64,000 nucleotides of DNA, taken from Prolixibacteraceae bacterium (GTDB lineage Bacteria > Bacteroidota > Bacteroidia > Bacteroidales > Prolixibacteraceae). The position numbers and the translations under genes are program-made. Positions 27,574-38,340 of the stretch are shown here, in pieces; position 1 is the stretch's first letter; each line of letters begins with the position of its first letter. The stretch covers positions 868,001-932,000 of the forward strand of contig CP082230.1 in assembly GCA_019856515.1 (NCBI GenBank), in the 5' to 3' direction. The notes under the pieces were generated by a model that was not told where the DNA came from, did not search any database, and worked only from the letters and a program-made list of their open reading frames with translations.

Positions 27574-30500
27574 TTAGAATGTAACATTTAATCCAACAAG
27601 AATACTCTTACTATTAGGAGAACCTGACCAATCGACCCCCATAATACCACCATTAAACATGAAGCTCGTAACTTCTGGATCATAACCACTATAATTGGTT
27701 ACCGTCAAGAGGTTACTACCTGTAACGTATAAGTTGACATTATCTAACCCAAATTTATTTCTAATAATATCATAACTACATGTAACATTTGATAGCCTTA
27801 AAAAACTCCCATCTTCAACAATCCGATCAGTAAAATATTGACTCAAACGATATCCAATTCTTGGAGAAGTGTTATTGGGGGTATTTTCCCGCCACGCATT
27901 AGCATAACTCGTTTCAGTAATATTCTTTCCATTGCCCGTCGGATATGAAGTTGAAAGAGAAACACCATTCGCAATATCGACTCCATATACTCCATTCAAC
28001 AATGCTGATAACCTAAACCTTTTATACGAAAGGTTTATATTCATTCCATAGAAGAGATCTGGATTTGGGTTACCAATAAAAGTCATATCCTTATTGTTAA
28101 TGACACCATCTTTATTCTGATCTATAAAACAGACATCACCTGCTTGATTATCTTGACCTCGAAATGCTGCTGCATTATCTGCAGCTGTTTGACTTTGAAA
28201 AATGCCATCTGTTTGATAACCCCAAAACATCCCGATAGGTTGTCCTTCCATAAAGATATTAGCAGGACACTTAAACTCTAATCCAGTAGAGACATTTGTT
28301 CCATAATAAAAAATTTCGCTCCTTGATTCTCCATTAATATAAACTTCCGAGGGAGACAACCCAAGTGCTCTAATCTTATTCTTGTTAAATGAGATATTGG
28401 CACCAATCGAAAGAGAAATATCATCTTTTCGTATAGGTTGTACATCAAGAGACAACTCCACACCCTTATTTTCAATCTCACCCCTATTAACAAGCATTCT
28501 ACGATAACCATTGGATGCTCCGATCTCAATACTTTGAAGAAGGTCACTTGTCGTTTTGTAATAAACATCAGCAACTAAACTCACACGCTGATCAAAAAAA
28601 GAGATATCAAGACCCGTATTGTATTGGGAAGAGACCTCCCATGTAAGATCACTATTTTTTATATTGGTAGGAACTGATCCAATAATGAAGTTGTCACTTG
28701 CATCTGCAGCATATACCGTTGCATAATTCTTAAATGTACTGTATGGCCCAATTGCCTGATTACCGGTCTTTCCCCAACCAGCTCGAAACTTAAGATTATC
28801 GATCCATTTCACCGATTTGATTATCGGTTCTTCTCCTATTCGCCAAGCAAATGCCCCTGCAGGAAAATAACCATATTTATTGCCTTTCGAAAACTTAGAA
28901 GAGCCATCAGCACGTATACTACCAGTGAAAATATATTTGTCTTTTAACGTAAAATTTAATCGAGCCAATAACGACAATATTGATTGCTTACTTTTATATA
29001 GACTATAAGGCCTTGAGATCAATCGTCCGACCTGTGGAGAGTCTATACCTAAGAATGTAAATGGAAAATCTTTGGTCTCATAAATGGAAGAGGTTGAATT
29101 CGATTCATCATAGGTGAAAGCGATAGTAGATGCAAGCCTATTTCCATTCTCAAAATTGCGATTATACATCAATAAATTATCTAAACTATATGAATATCGC
29201 AAAAGAGTTGAAGTGGCCAAGACCCCATTGTCTATTTTACCCTTAAAAACACCACGATCCCAAAATCGGCTACGCTGTTTATTACGATAATCTAACCCGA
29301 CTTGTGTTTTATATGTTAATCCAGTCAATAATCGGATACTCACGGATGTATATCCATTAACACGCGTTTCAGACGTTTCATCTTGATAATCTATCAACCA
29401 AGTATATGGACTTGAAACTTCTAATTCTTGGTCTATACCAAGCTCTTGATCACTCTCTATTGGAGAGTATGTAAGGACTTGTTTTGGAAAGCTTCTAGGC
29501 CCCCCAGCCTTACTACCAGCTTGAGAAAAAGAACCTTTCTGATATATCCCTGAGAAACGGGTATCTAATTTCACCGACGACGAAAGGTTGTTGGTTAAAT
29601 TCAAACGAAAGTCTCCTTTCTGTAAATTTGATGTCTCAATAAACCCTTGTTGATCAGTATATCCTCCTGAAATATAATATTGAGTCTTATTACTAGTCCC
29701 GCTAACCGATACTCCTTCTATATGTGTAATTCCCATCTGGTATATTTCATCTTGCCAATCAATGGCACGGGTCGAAGACATTACATTACTTGGGGCGCCT
29801 GCATCAGGATCTTCTATATGATTTAATATATAGATATTATCTTGGTCCATTTCATATTTTTGTTCTCCGCCAACTTGTAATTGAAACTCATTAATATATT
29901 TTGCATATCCAAATGCGTCTAGCATATCAATCTTATTCGACATTTGTGAAAAGCAAATACTACCATACACATTAACTTTTGCTTCTCCTCTCACTCCTTT
30001 CTTGGTCGTAATTAATATGACTCCATTGGCACCTCTAGACCCATATATTGCAGTAGCTGAAGCATCCTTTAACAATTCAATACTTTCAATATCTCGAGGG
30101 TTTAAACCCGTCAACCCATTTTGTGCACTTTGTATCTCATTAGCATCAGAAGAAGGATCTCTAACATCCTCAGCTGCGGAGTTTATAATCACTCCATCGA
30201 TCACATATAAAGGCTCATTGTTACCCCTTAAGCTATTCGTCCCTCGAACTCTCACACTTACTGCTGATCCAGGTGTTCCGGAATTAGAGGTTACCTGGAC
30301 TCCACTTGAACGCCCTTGAAGTAATGCATCAACAGAGGTATACTGCCGTGCCTCATTGTCTGAAGTTTTTACTTTTGAAACCGAGCCTGTAACATCTCTT
30401 TTTTGAAGGACACCATATCCAACCACCACCACATCAGACAAAGATTGTAGTGTAGACTCTAACTGTACTTCAACCTCTGTTCGGAATCGAACCTGAACCT

Positions 30501-30735
30501 CCTTGGCTTTATAGCCGACATAAGAAAATACCAGAGTTGATTCTCTATCTGGAACCTCTAGTTGAAACCGACCATTTATGTCAGTAACCGTTCCAACTTT
30601 AGTCCCTTTAAGAAGGACATTAACCCCAGGTAAGGTTACTTCCTCCTTATCCCTGACAACACCTTTTATATCTATTTGAGAGAAACTCAAAAAGCTGTGA
30701 AGAGAAATAATACATAAGATAATGATCTTCTTCAT
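27574..30735 (-). CDS. susC: SusC/RagA-family TonB-dependent outer-membrane transporter
   Basis: 1,053 residues: signal peptide (1-20, ending F-L-S-F-S-Q), carboxypeptidase-regulatory-like domain (about 22-95: G-V-V-R-D-K-E...G-V-N-V-L-L-K-G-T), the plug with D-V-V-V-V-G-Y-G and A-S-A-T-A-I-Y-G-S-R-G-A-N-G-V-I-L-I-T-T-K, then a beta-barrel ending L-V-G-L-N-V-T-F. It imports oligosaccharides across the outer membrane with energy from TonB-ExbBD. It is the first gene of the seven-gene operon, transcribed away from the HTCS gene, whose AraC-type domain probably binds the 417-base gap between them. Confidence 0.95.
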   Translation of the reverse strand: MKKIIILCIISLHSFLSFSQIDIKGVVRDKEEVTLPGVNVLLKGTKVGTVTDINGRFQLEVPDRESTLVFSYVGYKAKEVQVRFRTEVEVQLESTLQSLSDVVVVGYGVLQKRDVTGSVSKVKTSDNEARQYTSVDALLQGRSSGVQVTSNSGTPGSAVSVRVRGTNSLRGNNEPLYVIDGVIINSAAEDVRDPSSDANEIQSAQNGLTGLNPRDIESIELLKDASATAIYGSRGANGVILITTKKGVRGEAKVNVYGSICFSQMSNKIDMLDAFGYAKYINEFQLQVGGEQKYEMDQDNIYILNHIEDPDAGAPSNVMSSTRAIDWQDEIYQMGITHIEGVSVSGTSNKTQYYISGGYTDQQGFIETSNLQKGDFRLNLTNNLSSSVKLDTRFSGIYQKGSFSQAGSKAGGPRSFPKQVLTYSPIESDQELGIDQELEVSSPYTWLIDYQDETSETRVNGYTSVSIRLLTGLTYKTQVGLDYRNKQRSRFWDRGVFKGKIDNGVLATSTLLRYSYSLDNLLMYNRNFENGNRLASTIAFTYDESNSTSSIYETKDFPFTFLGIDSPQVGRLISRPYSLYKSKQSILSLLARLNFTLKDKYIFTGSIRADGSSKFSKGNKYGYFPAGAFAWRIGEEPIIKSVKWIDNLKFRAGWGKTGNQAIGPYSTFKNYATVYAADASDNFIIGSVPTNIKNSDLTWEVSSQYNTGLDISFFDQRVSLVADVYYKTTSDLLQSIEIGASNGYRRMLVNRGEIENKGVELSLDVQPIRKDDISLSIGANISFNKNKIRALGLSPSEVYINGESRSEIFYYGTNVSTGLEFKCPANIFMEGQPIGMFWGYQTDGIFQSQTAADNAAAFRGQDNQAGDVCFIDQNKDGVINNKDMTFIGNPNPDLFYGMNINLSYKRFRLSALLNGVYGVDIANGVSLSTSYPTGNGKNITETSYANAWRENTPNNTSPRIGYRLSQYFTDRIVEDGSFLRLSNVTCSYDIIRNKFGLDNVNLYVTGSNLLTVTNYSGYDPEVTSFMFNGGIMGVDWSGSPNSKSILVGLNVTF

Positions 30736-31152
30736 GGGTACATTTAGTTTATTGGATTTGTAGCAATTTCAACTTGAAATGAAGATTAATACTCTTCACT
30801 TTAACTTCTAATTGGCAATAACACAAATGACGACTTTTGCTCTCAATAAAGGGTCTAATTAGAGTTCTTTGAATTCTAATTTAAGTTCATAATATATAAA
30901 CAGATGTTCCATTCTGTCCACCATTGCAGACATACACCCCTACACTTCAATCAATTACAAATAAAAACACATTCAAACAACACACTTATCGACAATCAAC
31001 TATTTTATTATTCCATGATCTTAACTATATTTAACTGAGAGTTGCAAACAATCGTTTGAACATGATTGCATAGATGAGGGACAGTGCAAAAACTTCAAAA
31101 TATCATCATCAAACGATTCTCTTTTTTCACCGATAAGACCCATTAACATTAA
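30736..31152. promoter_or_regulatory. Divergent control region between susC and the HTCS gene
   Basis: Holds both promoters, though no exact TAnnTTTG box was found on either strand. It contains the inverted pair AATCGTTTGA (31050-31059) and TCAAACGATT (31109-31118), 49 bases apart, plus an inner dyad CAAAC-N4-GTTTG. These are candidate binding sites for the HTCS AraC domain. Confidence 0.45.
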
Positions 31153-34100
31153 ATGAGACATACCACTTACACCTTATCTAAATTATTCCTCATAACCATT
31201 TTGATGCTATGTCATTTTTGGAGCAATGGGATACCGTTTAAACATATCACAATGGATGAAGGACTTGGTTCTAATTATGTGTTTAAAGTGGTGCAAGATA
31301 CCAACGAACTTATATGGTTAGGAACAAAAAATGGTATTGAAAGATACGATGGAAACCACTTCAAGTACTACTACCTTGAGCCAAACAGAGAACGAATTAA
31401 CGATCTATGCATTGACATGAATGAAAACATCTGGGTGGGAAGTAATCAAGGTCTTTATCTTTACGATAGTAAAAAGGATCGGTTTATAAAAATAGAGAAT
31501 AAACGACTGGATAATTCTCCTCCTCATCTCATTTACCCTCACTCAAAACAGATTCTAGTCTTAATTACTTCAAAAAAAATTATTCTTTATAACATACACA
31601 CCCATAAGATACAACGTGTCATAGAGAAACAATTTGAGGTCCATTCTATCACCTCGTATAATAAACACCAGATTCTTTTGGCGACAGACAAAGGAGTATA
31701 CCAAATGGATATAAAGAATAATATAGATCTGTTGATGCCCTTAGATTCATGCAAACAGATCAAGAATACAATCTGTAGTTATATTTTTAAAGATAATAAT
31801 GGTAGAATATGGATTGCATCAGTTGAAAAAGGCATTTATTCCTATGACCTCCGACAACAAAAGCTTACTTCTCATCCTAACATAAACAATAAAATTGCCC
31901 CATCCTCTTGGGTTCGTAAAATAATACAACAATCTACAGGTGATCTTCTAATTGGTGTAGATGGTTCAGGAGTCATAGCTTTAGACACTCTTGGAAATGT
32001 AAAAGACCAATACACACATAATGAAGATATCCCTATGTCTATTAATAATAATGGGATTTATGACTTGATGGAAGATAAACAAAAACGACTATGGATTACA
32101 ACTTATGGAGGTGGAATTAATCTATATGATTTGAATCAGAACCCATTTCAAATTATCAAGCATCAAATTCGAGAGAAAAATTCATTAGCCAATAATACTG
32201 CAAAATCAATATTTGAAGATAACATTGGGCAACTATGGTTTGGAACAAAAAAAGGGATTAGTATATATCAACCTTGTTCTAAAAAGTGGATTCATCTAAA
32301 TCATAAGAATAGACCTCTTCACATAAGTAACAACGAAATACTTTCCATCACCCAAATATCTAAAGATAAAGTATGGATTGGAAGTTACGGAGGAGGCATA
32401 ACAGAAATTAACATTCATACTTTTTCAACACGAACCCCCATAACGTCAAAGACATTAAAGAAGAATCGAGCGACACAATATATTTTCTGCATACATAAAG
32501 ACCTAGAACAAAATGTATGGATTGGATCTATCAGAGGAATGCTTATTTGTTACTCTCTAAAAAATCAATGTATTAAAACATTTCCGATAAACAGCATCAA
32601 AAACATCTATCAAAACGATAGAAAACAACTATTTCTTGCTAGTGGAAATGGATTCTACACTCTCAATCTGACCACAAACGACATTAACCATTATACATAC
32701 AAACCGAACAACCACAAACAGCCAAATAGTCCAGCCCTAAGCTTTTATCAAGCAAGTAAAAACAAAATATTTATAGGAACAGATGGTGGTGGATTAAATA
32801 TATTCGATCCTGAATTACAAACATTTAAATACTTAACAAAGAAAGATGGACTACCATCTCTAAAAATACAATGTATTATTCCAGAAGACAGTAATAAACT
32901 ATGGTTAAGCACAACAAAAGGAATTACCTGCTATAATCAAAGAGAAGAGACCTTCACAAATTACGACACCTCTGATGGACTTATATCTGATGCATTCAAT
33001 GAAAGGGCTGCATATAAGCTTAATAATAACGAAATAATATTTGGAGGAAATAAAGGATTTATAAAATTCAAACCATCGCACTTGAAACAGAATAGAAGGG
33101 ATATAAACCTTATTTTTACGAACCTTCGCATCGACAACGAAATATGTCAAAGAGATCAAAAGCATAGTCCTCTTAAACACAATATCAATACGACAAAAGA
33201 GATCACACTTGCACCCAACCAAAACACATTCTCTCTTGAGTTTGCAGGTATTAATTTCACAAACCCAACAAATACATCCTACTCATGGATGTTAAAGGGC
33301 TATGACAAACATTGGCACAAAAGGACAACGACAAATATAGCATCCTATACAAAAGTACCTCCTGGCATTTACTCTCTACTTGTAAAAACTTCCAATATTG
33401 ATCACCAATGGAATAGTCAAACCAAAACAATGATCATTAATATTTTACCTTATTGGTGGCAAACCAAAATAGCATATGCGCTATATACAGTTCTATTACT
33501 ATTTTTAATTGCAATCATAATCAATTACTATCGAATCAAAATTCATGAAAAGAGTAATCAAGAAAAGATACTCTTCTTCACAAATATTGCCCATGATATT
33601 AAAACACCTCTAACCTTAATTAAAGCTCCGATTACTGCTCTATCTAAAAAAAATAATATAACAGACGACGAGAAATTACTTCTTGATCTATCTCTAAAAA
33701 ACACCAATAAACTGATCTCATTGTTCAAACAACTTCTAGACTTCCAAAAAGTAACAACTTTTCAAGAACCACTCTCGGTCTCACACTATAATATCCTTGA
33801 ACATATTGAACAGATATCCCAATTCTTCAATCCAATCATCGTAGAAAAAGGAGTTGATTTCCAGATTTCACACCCAAAACAGCAATTATATATATGGTAT
33901 GATCGAAATAAAATGGAACAAGTCTTCTCCAACCTCTTATCCAATGCATTTAAATACTCACATACAAATGGTAAGGTCGTTTTAGAAATCTCAGAAGAGA
34001 ACAACTGGTCCACCATTCGTTTAAAGGATTATGGAATAGGTATCCCAAAAAAACAGCAGAAATATATTTTTACGAGATATTACAGGGCATCCAATGCGAT

Positions 34101-35082
34101 TAACTCAAACATTTCAGGAAGTGGTATCGGTCTCATGCTCGTAAAAAAAATTATTAACACTCATCATGGAATCATCTCCTTTCAAAGCACCATCAACCAA
34201 GGGTCCACTTTTACCATCAAACTTCCTAAAGGGAATAAACACTTTAATGGTTCCTCTATCTTTCATGACCAAAACATAGAACTCTCTTCATTTCAATCTA
34301 CGAGTAAGAAGATAAGAGATACTCTTCCATCTCAAAAGCTCCTTATTGTTGAAGATAGCAAAGAGATACAGGTATTATTAACAAGTACTCTAAACGAATC
34401 TTACGATATCGATATTGCTAATGATGGACTTGAAGCGTTACAATATATAAAAGAGGAAGAGCCAGATCTAATAATATCAGATGTGATGATGCCCAACATG
34501 AATGGAATCGAGTTATGTTCTAAATTAAAGGGAAGTATCGAAACATGTCATATCCCTATAATTATTCTCACAGCACTCACATCAAACGAAGATGAAATTG
34601 AAAGTTATAAATGTGGAGCAGACAGCTATATCGAAAAACCATTTGATATCCAGATCCTTAAATCAAAAATATCCAATCTAATCACGTCTCATCAGAAACT
34701 AAAAGAGAAATTCTCCTCTCTCAATCATAAGCTTAAAGACATAAAACAAAACAATGAACTAGACCAAATCTTTATGGACAAATGCAGTTCAATAATCCAT
34801 AAACATTTAGATAACCCATCTTTTTCTGTTGAAATATTATGCAAAGAGATATACATGAGTAGACCAGTACTATATCGAAAAGTTAAAGCATTAACCAAAT
34901 ATTCACCACAAGATTTCATTAAACGAATTCGTCTAAACAAGGCTGCAGATCTTCTCTGTAATAGCCCACTGTCTATATCAGAAATTGCAGATCAAACAGG
35001 CTTCTCTAGCCCCAAATACTTTAGTACTGCATTTAGGAATGTCTACAAAAAGACACCATCAGACTATCGTAACAATCATTGA
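31153..35082 (+). CDS. Hybrid two-component system regulator (HTCS) of the polysaccharide locus
   Basis: 1,309 residues in one chain: signal anchor (about 5-25); a periplasmic two-bladed sensor of Reg_prop repeats (about 30-690, many W-I-G/W-F-G-T-x-x-G-I turns); a Y_Y_Y domain (about 695-765); a membrane helix (about 772-792); histidine kinase with His814 in H-D-I-K-T-P-L-T-L; an ATPase with N-A-F-K-Y-S and G-S-G-I-G-L; a receiver with phospho-acceptor Asp1110 in I-I-S-D-V-M-M-P; and an AraC-type DNA-binding domain (about 1205-1305; I-A-D-Q-T-G-F-S-S-P-K-Y-F). Such proteins bind an oligosaccharide in the periplasm and switch on the neighbouring susCD operon. The divergent position fits exactly. 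Confidence 0.95.
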   Translation: MRHTTYTLSKLFLITILMLCHFWSNGIPFKHITMDEGLGSNYVFKVVQDTNELIWLGTKNGIERYDGNHFKYYYLEPNRERINDLCIDMNENIWVGSNQGLYLYDSKKDRFIKIENKRLDNSPPHLIYPHSKQILVLITSKKIILYNIHTHKIQRVIEKQFEVHSITSYNKHQILLATDKGVYQMDIKNNIDLLMPLDSCKQIKNTICSYIFKDNNGRIWIASVEKGIYSYDLRQQKLTSHPNINNKIAPSSWVRKIIQQSTGDLLIGVDGSGVIALDTLGNVKDQYTHNEDIPMSINNNGIYDLMEDKQKRLWITTYGGGINLYDLNQNPFQIIKHQIREKNSLANNTAKSIFEDNIGQLWFGTKKGISIYQPCSKKWIHLNHKNRPLHISNNEILSITQISKDKVWIGSYGGGITEINIHTFSTRTPITSKTLKKNRATQYIFCIHKDLEQNVWIGSIRGMLICYSLKNQCIKTFPINSIKNIYQNDRKQLFLASGNGFYTLNLTTNDINHYTYKPNNHKQPNSPALSFYQASKNKIFIGTDGGGLNIFDPELQTFKYLTKKDGLPSLKIQCIIPEDSNKLWLSTTKGITCYNQREETFTNYDTSDGLISDAFNERAAYKLNNNEIIFGGNKGFIKFKPSHLKQNRRDINLIFTNLRIDNEICQRDQKHSPLKHNINTTKEITLAPNQNTFSLEFAGINFTNPTNTSYSWMLKGYDKHWHKRTTTNIASYTKVPPGIYSLLVKTSNIDHQWNSQTKTMIINILPYWWQTKIAYALYTVLLLFLIAIIINYYRIKIHEKSNQEKILFFTNIAHDIKTPLTLIKAPITALSKKNNITDDEKLLLDLSLKNTNKLISLFKQLLDFQKVTTFQEPLSVSHYNILEHIEQISQFFNPIIVEKGVDFQISHPKQQLYIWYDRNKMEQVFSNLLSNAFKYSHTNGKVVLEISEENNWSTIRLKDYGIGIPKKQQKYIFTRYYRASNAINSNISGSGIGLMLVKKIINTHHGIISFQSTINQGSTFTIKLPKGNKHFNGSSIFHDQNIELSSFQSTSKKIRDTLPSQKLLIVEDSKEIQVLLTSTLNESYDIDIANDGLEALQYIKEEEPDLIISDVMMPNMNGIELCSKLKGSIETCHIPIIILTALTSNEDEIESYKCGADSYIEKPFDIQILKSKISNLITSHQKLKEKFSSLNHKLKDIKQNNELDQIFMDKCSSIIHKHLDNPSFSVEILCKEIYMSRPVLYRKVKALTKYSPQDFIKRIRLNKAADLLCNSPLSISEIADQTGFSSPKYFSTAFRNVYKKTPSDYRNNH

Positions 35083-35929
35083 TTAATTTAATTTTGAGTT
35101 ATTGTATAATCTCTCGAAAGTTCATTTCCAAATTAAATATTAGGACCCATCCTCAAAACACATAGATCTAAATGCCAACAATAAACCATAAAAGTAAATT
35201 CCAATGGATTATATCATGACCACTTATTCCATTATGTATTCTAAAAAAAAAAGAAGTTTACAACCTCTATCAAGTCATTGGATTTAGAGACAAACTTCAT
35301 CTAAACGTGATATAATCAATGATCCAATTCATTTTCTCTATCCATAGTCCTTCTTTGAAAATCTATCGACTTTCTTCTCTTTCATATGTAATACTCATAT
35401 CTAAAACTAGATTATTTACAACTCGGTTTAACAACAGAATAACTTAGATCGTCTTCATCTTATTCTACAGATTAAATATCCTTTATCTGTTATTCTTCAA
35501 CAGATCTGCGCATGTATCATATCAACATCGACAAATGCAAAAATCGACACACCACATTTTAAGGAGCATTATAAAGAACTGATATCTCTCACAAATGACA
35601 TAATTTATAAAGATCCCAGCAAGTTTGTGATCTAATAATAAGTATTAAAACACTATTCTATCCCACCACAACACATCAAATCACATTAATTAACAAAAAA
35701 CACAAACACAACAGAACACGGAATTCTATTAATAAGTTGAAAACCATCATCTAATCCCAAACAGTTTAAACACTTCTCAAATCAGAACAATCTTAAACTA
35801 ATAAACAAATAGTTACAATCAAACCCAAGCCCAATAACACATTATCATAATTTTAAATAACACAATAAATAGAACTGTTTAATTTAATATATTGCACTCT
35901 TAATTAACACTCATTAACCACCATGTAAT
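35083..35929. other. AT-rich intergenic region
   Basis: About 850 bases between two co-directional genes. No gene, terminator or clear promoter seen. TATATTGC near 35889 is a weak -7-like sequence ahead of the GH20-like gene. Confidence 0.5.
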
Positions 35930-38185
35930 ATGACGAAAAAATTTAAAAAGCACTCTATTTTTTTCATATGTATATTCATAGTAGCAATCCCCTTGCTTAT
36001 ATGTTGTCAAAGACAAGATCAAAATCAGATTAACTCTATCCTACCTCAAACTTCATACCAAGAAGTACATTCAGAAACTGTAATTATCCCCGATACAATT
36101 ACAGTCTCTAGTAATAGTGCACTATTTATGAGTGGTATAAAGATGGGGACCTCCATCATAAAGAATCACACAGGAAATACCTGTAAAAAGGTTAAAAAAG
36201 ATGGTTTCATTAAGATCATTCGCCAAACCAAGAAGGCCATAAATAAAGAAGGATACGAACTATCAGTTAAACAAGAGGGAATAGTAATCAAAGCAAAGGA
36301 CAATGCAGGTGTTCTTTATGCAATACAAACGTTAACACAACTCATAAACAAATCCGAGAATAAACTATCGATGACTGAGTGTTATATCAAAGACGATCCT
36401 CAATATGCCTTCAGAGGTTTTGAGTTAGATGTATGCTCCCATATATATAGTATTGATGATCTTAAAAGACTTATTGAGGTCATGTCTCATTTTAAGATGA
36501 ATCGTCTCATCCTAACTTTAGGAGATCCGCATGGATGGAGAATCGAAATAAAAAAACGTCCAAAGCTAACGGAAATATGCTCAATGAGAGATCATATCGG
36601 CTTTAAACAGAATCAAAAACACCATATGAACAAAGATAATGGTAAACCATATGGAGGCTTTTATACCCAAAATAAAATGCACAACCTGGTTCGTTATGCA
36701 CACCAGATGAATATCCAAATTATCCCTAAATTTACCACCTCAAGACAACTATGTGCACTCCGAAGAGCATATCCTGAAATAACATGTAAAGGAACTCACA
36801 ATCATATCTGTAAAACGTCCCCTGAGGCTTTGGTATTTTGGGATGATGTTTTCAGTGAAATGACTAATATTTTTCGTAATCCATATATTTCTATTGATAA
36901 TAGTGAAAGAAGGTTTTCAACCGAAGGGCTGTGTAAAAGATGTATTAATGCATGCGATAACTCAAGAAAACCCTACGATCAAGTAGCATTTCAATACATG
37001 AGAGAACTTGAAAAAATTGCGAACAAATATCAAAGACAAATAATTGGAGGGAATCACCTATATAAATACTCTCTGAATCAAAACTCTATTGCACAATTAA
37101 AACATGGAATAGAGGAAGCACATCATATTTGCGACAATGGAAATAGAATCATATATAGTCCAAGAAGCTATGTTTTCTCTAAAAATGAGAGTCATGACAC
37201 CCTAAGTACCACACGAATTGGAATTCTTTCATTGGAAGATGTATATAACTTCAACCCTTTTATCAATAATGATGATAGAGGTAATGATGATAGAGGTAAT
37301 GATATATTAGGGATTTCTGCAATCCTTCCAACCCAAAATTCACCATCATTCAAGTATGCTTCCATTCGCACTTTTCCTCGCTTGCTAGCTATTGCGGAGC
37401 GTGGTTGGAGCGGATATAATAACAATAATTGGGAGTCTTTTAACAAACGAGTACAAATTGCGAATAACTATCTTAGACAAAAAGACTTTATTGTTGGATA
37501 TCCATCACAAGATATTCGTCTGAAAACCACCAAATCTTCTGAAGGAGAACTCCTTTTAACTATGTACAATGAATCGAACACTCCAATATGGTATACAACC
37601 AATGGAGAGAATCCCACAAGTGAATCAACACGTTACACACAACCAATCAAAATAAAAGACTCTATCAACATCCACTGTATCACCAAAGACAAAAGAGGCA
37701 TTCCAACTCCAGTAAAATCTAAGAATATTATTAATCACAAGGCTATTCATTCCAAAATAACATATAAACACAACTATTCAATGGATCGTCCAAACTGCTT
37801 TCAATCGGCACTTATTGATGGCGTATGTAGAAACTTCCAATCTATCGAACTTGACGATTTTGACTTCGTCATTGACTTAGGAGAAATTCAAGATATCAAC
37901 GAAATAAGAACGACATGGGATGCCAAACCAAAGAAAGGAGAAGTTATTCCTGCTTTTGTAAGATATGAAGTCTCAAATGATGGAGCAACATTCAGAAATA
38001 TCTATCAAGTACACTTTGATCTAGAGACACAAAAAAAGGAGAGAAAAACAGTGAAATGTATCCCGTCAAACACATCCGCTAGATACATACACGTGATAGG
38101 AAAAAATAGACGACAAGCTACATACAACACAAAAAAGAACCTTGAATACACTTGGCTTCGCCTAGATGAAGTAATTGTCAATTAA
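35930..38185 (+). CDS. Divergent GH20 hexosaminidase-like lipoprotein with altered active site
   Basis: 751 residues. The lipobox ends P-L-L-I-C-C. The GH20 N-terminal domain (G-Y-E-L-S-V, A-G-V-L-Y-A-I-Q-T-L) and barrel (F-R-G-F-E-L-D-V, F-K-M-N-R-L, H-G-W-R-I-E-I) are clear. The usual catalytic G-G-D-E reads D-N-S-E: Glu326 is kept but the Asp that stabilises the N-acetyl intermediate is Ser325. The P-E-I-D-x-P-G-H motif is replaced too. A chitobiase-C-like module (I-W-Y-T-T-N-G-E-N-P) and an F5/8 C-like domain follow (about 620-750). It may act on a sugar without an N-acetyl group, or only bind glycans. It stands downstream of the HTCS and may serve the same polysaccharide. A 15-bp repeat codes N-D-D-R-G twice. 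Confidence 0.75.
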   Translation: MTKKFKKHSIFFICIFIVAIPLLICCQRQDQNQINSILPQTSYQEVHSETVIIPDTITVSSNSALFMSGIKMGTSIIKNHTGNTCKKVKKDGFIKIIRQTKKAINKEGYELSVKQEGIVIKAKDNAGVLYAIQTLTQLINKSENKLSMTECYIKDDPQYAFRGFELDVCSHIYSIDDLKRLIEVMSHFKMNRLILTLGDPHGWRIEIKKRPKLTEICSMRDHIGFKQNQKHHMNKDNGKPYGGFYTQNKMHNLVRYAHQMNIQIIPKFTTSRQLCALRRAYPEITCKGTHNHICKTSPEALVFWDDVFSEMTNIFRNPYISIDNSERRFSTEGLCKRCINACDNSRKPYDQVAFQYMRELEKIANKYQRQIIGGNHLYKYSLNQNSIAQLKHGIEEAHHICDNGNRIIYSPRSYVFSKNESHDTLSTTRIGILSLEDVYNFNPFINNDDRGNDDRGNDILGISAILPTQNSPSFKYASIRTFPRLLAIAERGWSGYNNNNWESFNKRVQIANNYLRQKDFIVGYPSQDIRLKTTKSSEGELLLTMYNESNTPIWYTTNGENPTSESTRYTQPIKIKDSINIHCITKDKRGIPTPVKSKNIINHKAIHSKITYKHNYSMDRPNCFQSALIDGVCRNFQSIELDDFDFVIDLGEIQDINEIRTTWDAKPKKGEVIPAFVRYEVSNDGATFRNIYQVHFDLETQKKERKTVKCIPSNTSARYIHVIGKNRRQATYNTKKNLEYTWLRLDEVIVN
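37271..37300. repeat. 15-bp coding tandem repeat in the GH20-like gene
   Basis: Two perfect copies of GATGATAGAGGTAAT are followed by a partial third. They add D-D-R-G-N units in a surface loop. Confidence 0.85.
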
Positions 38186-38241
38186 CACCAAGTGTAATCT
38201 CAAATAGATCTACACATTCATTACACAAAAACACTGTGATT

Positions 38242-38268
38242 GGACGAGGCAATAAAGCAACCTCGTCC
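38242..38268 (+). terminator. Terminator-like hairpin after the GH20-like gene
   Basis: The stem GGACGAGG/CCTCGTCC (38242-38249 with 38261-38268) has an 11-nt loop. A T run follows about nine bases later. Confidence 0.5.
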
Positions 38269-38340
38269 TACAGAGATATTTTTCAACACAGGTTAAAACA
38301 AAATCGAATATAAAAACAAAAATCCTATAAATATATAATA

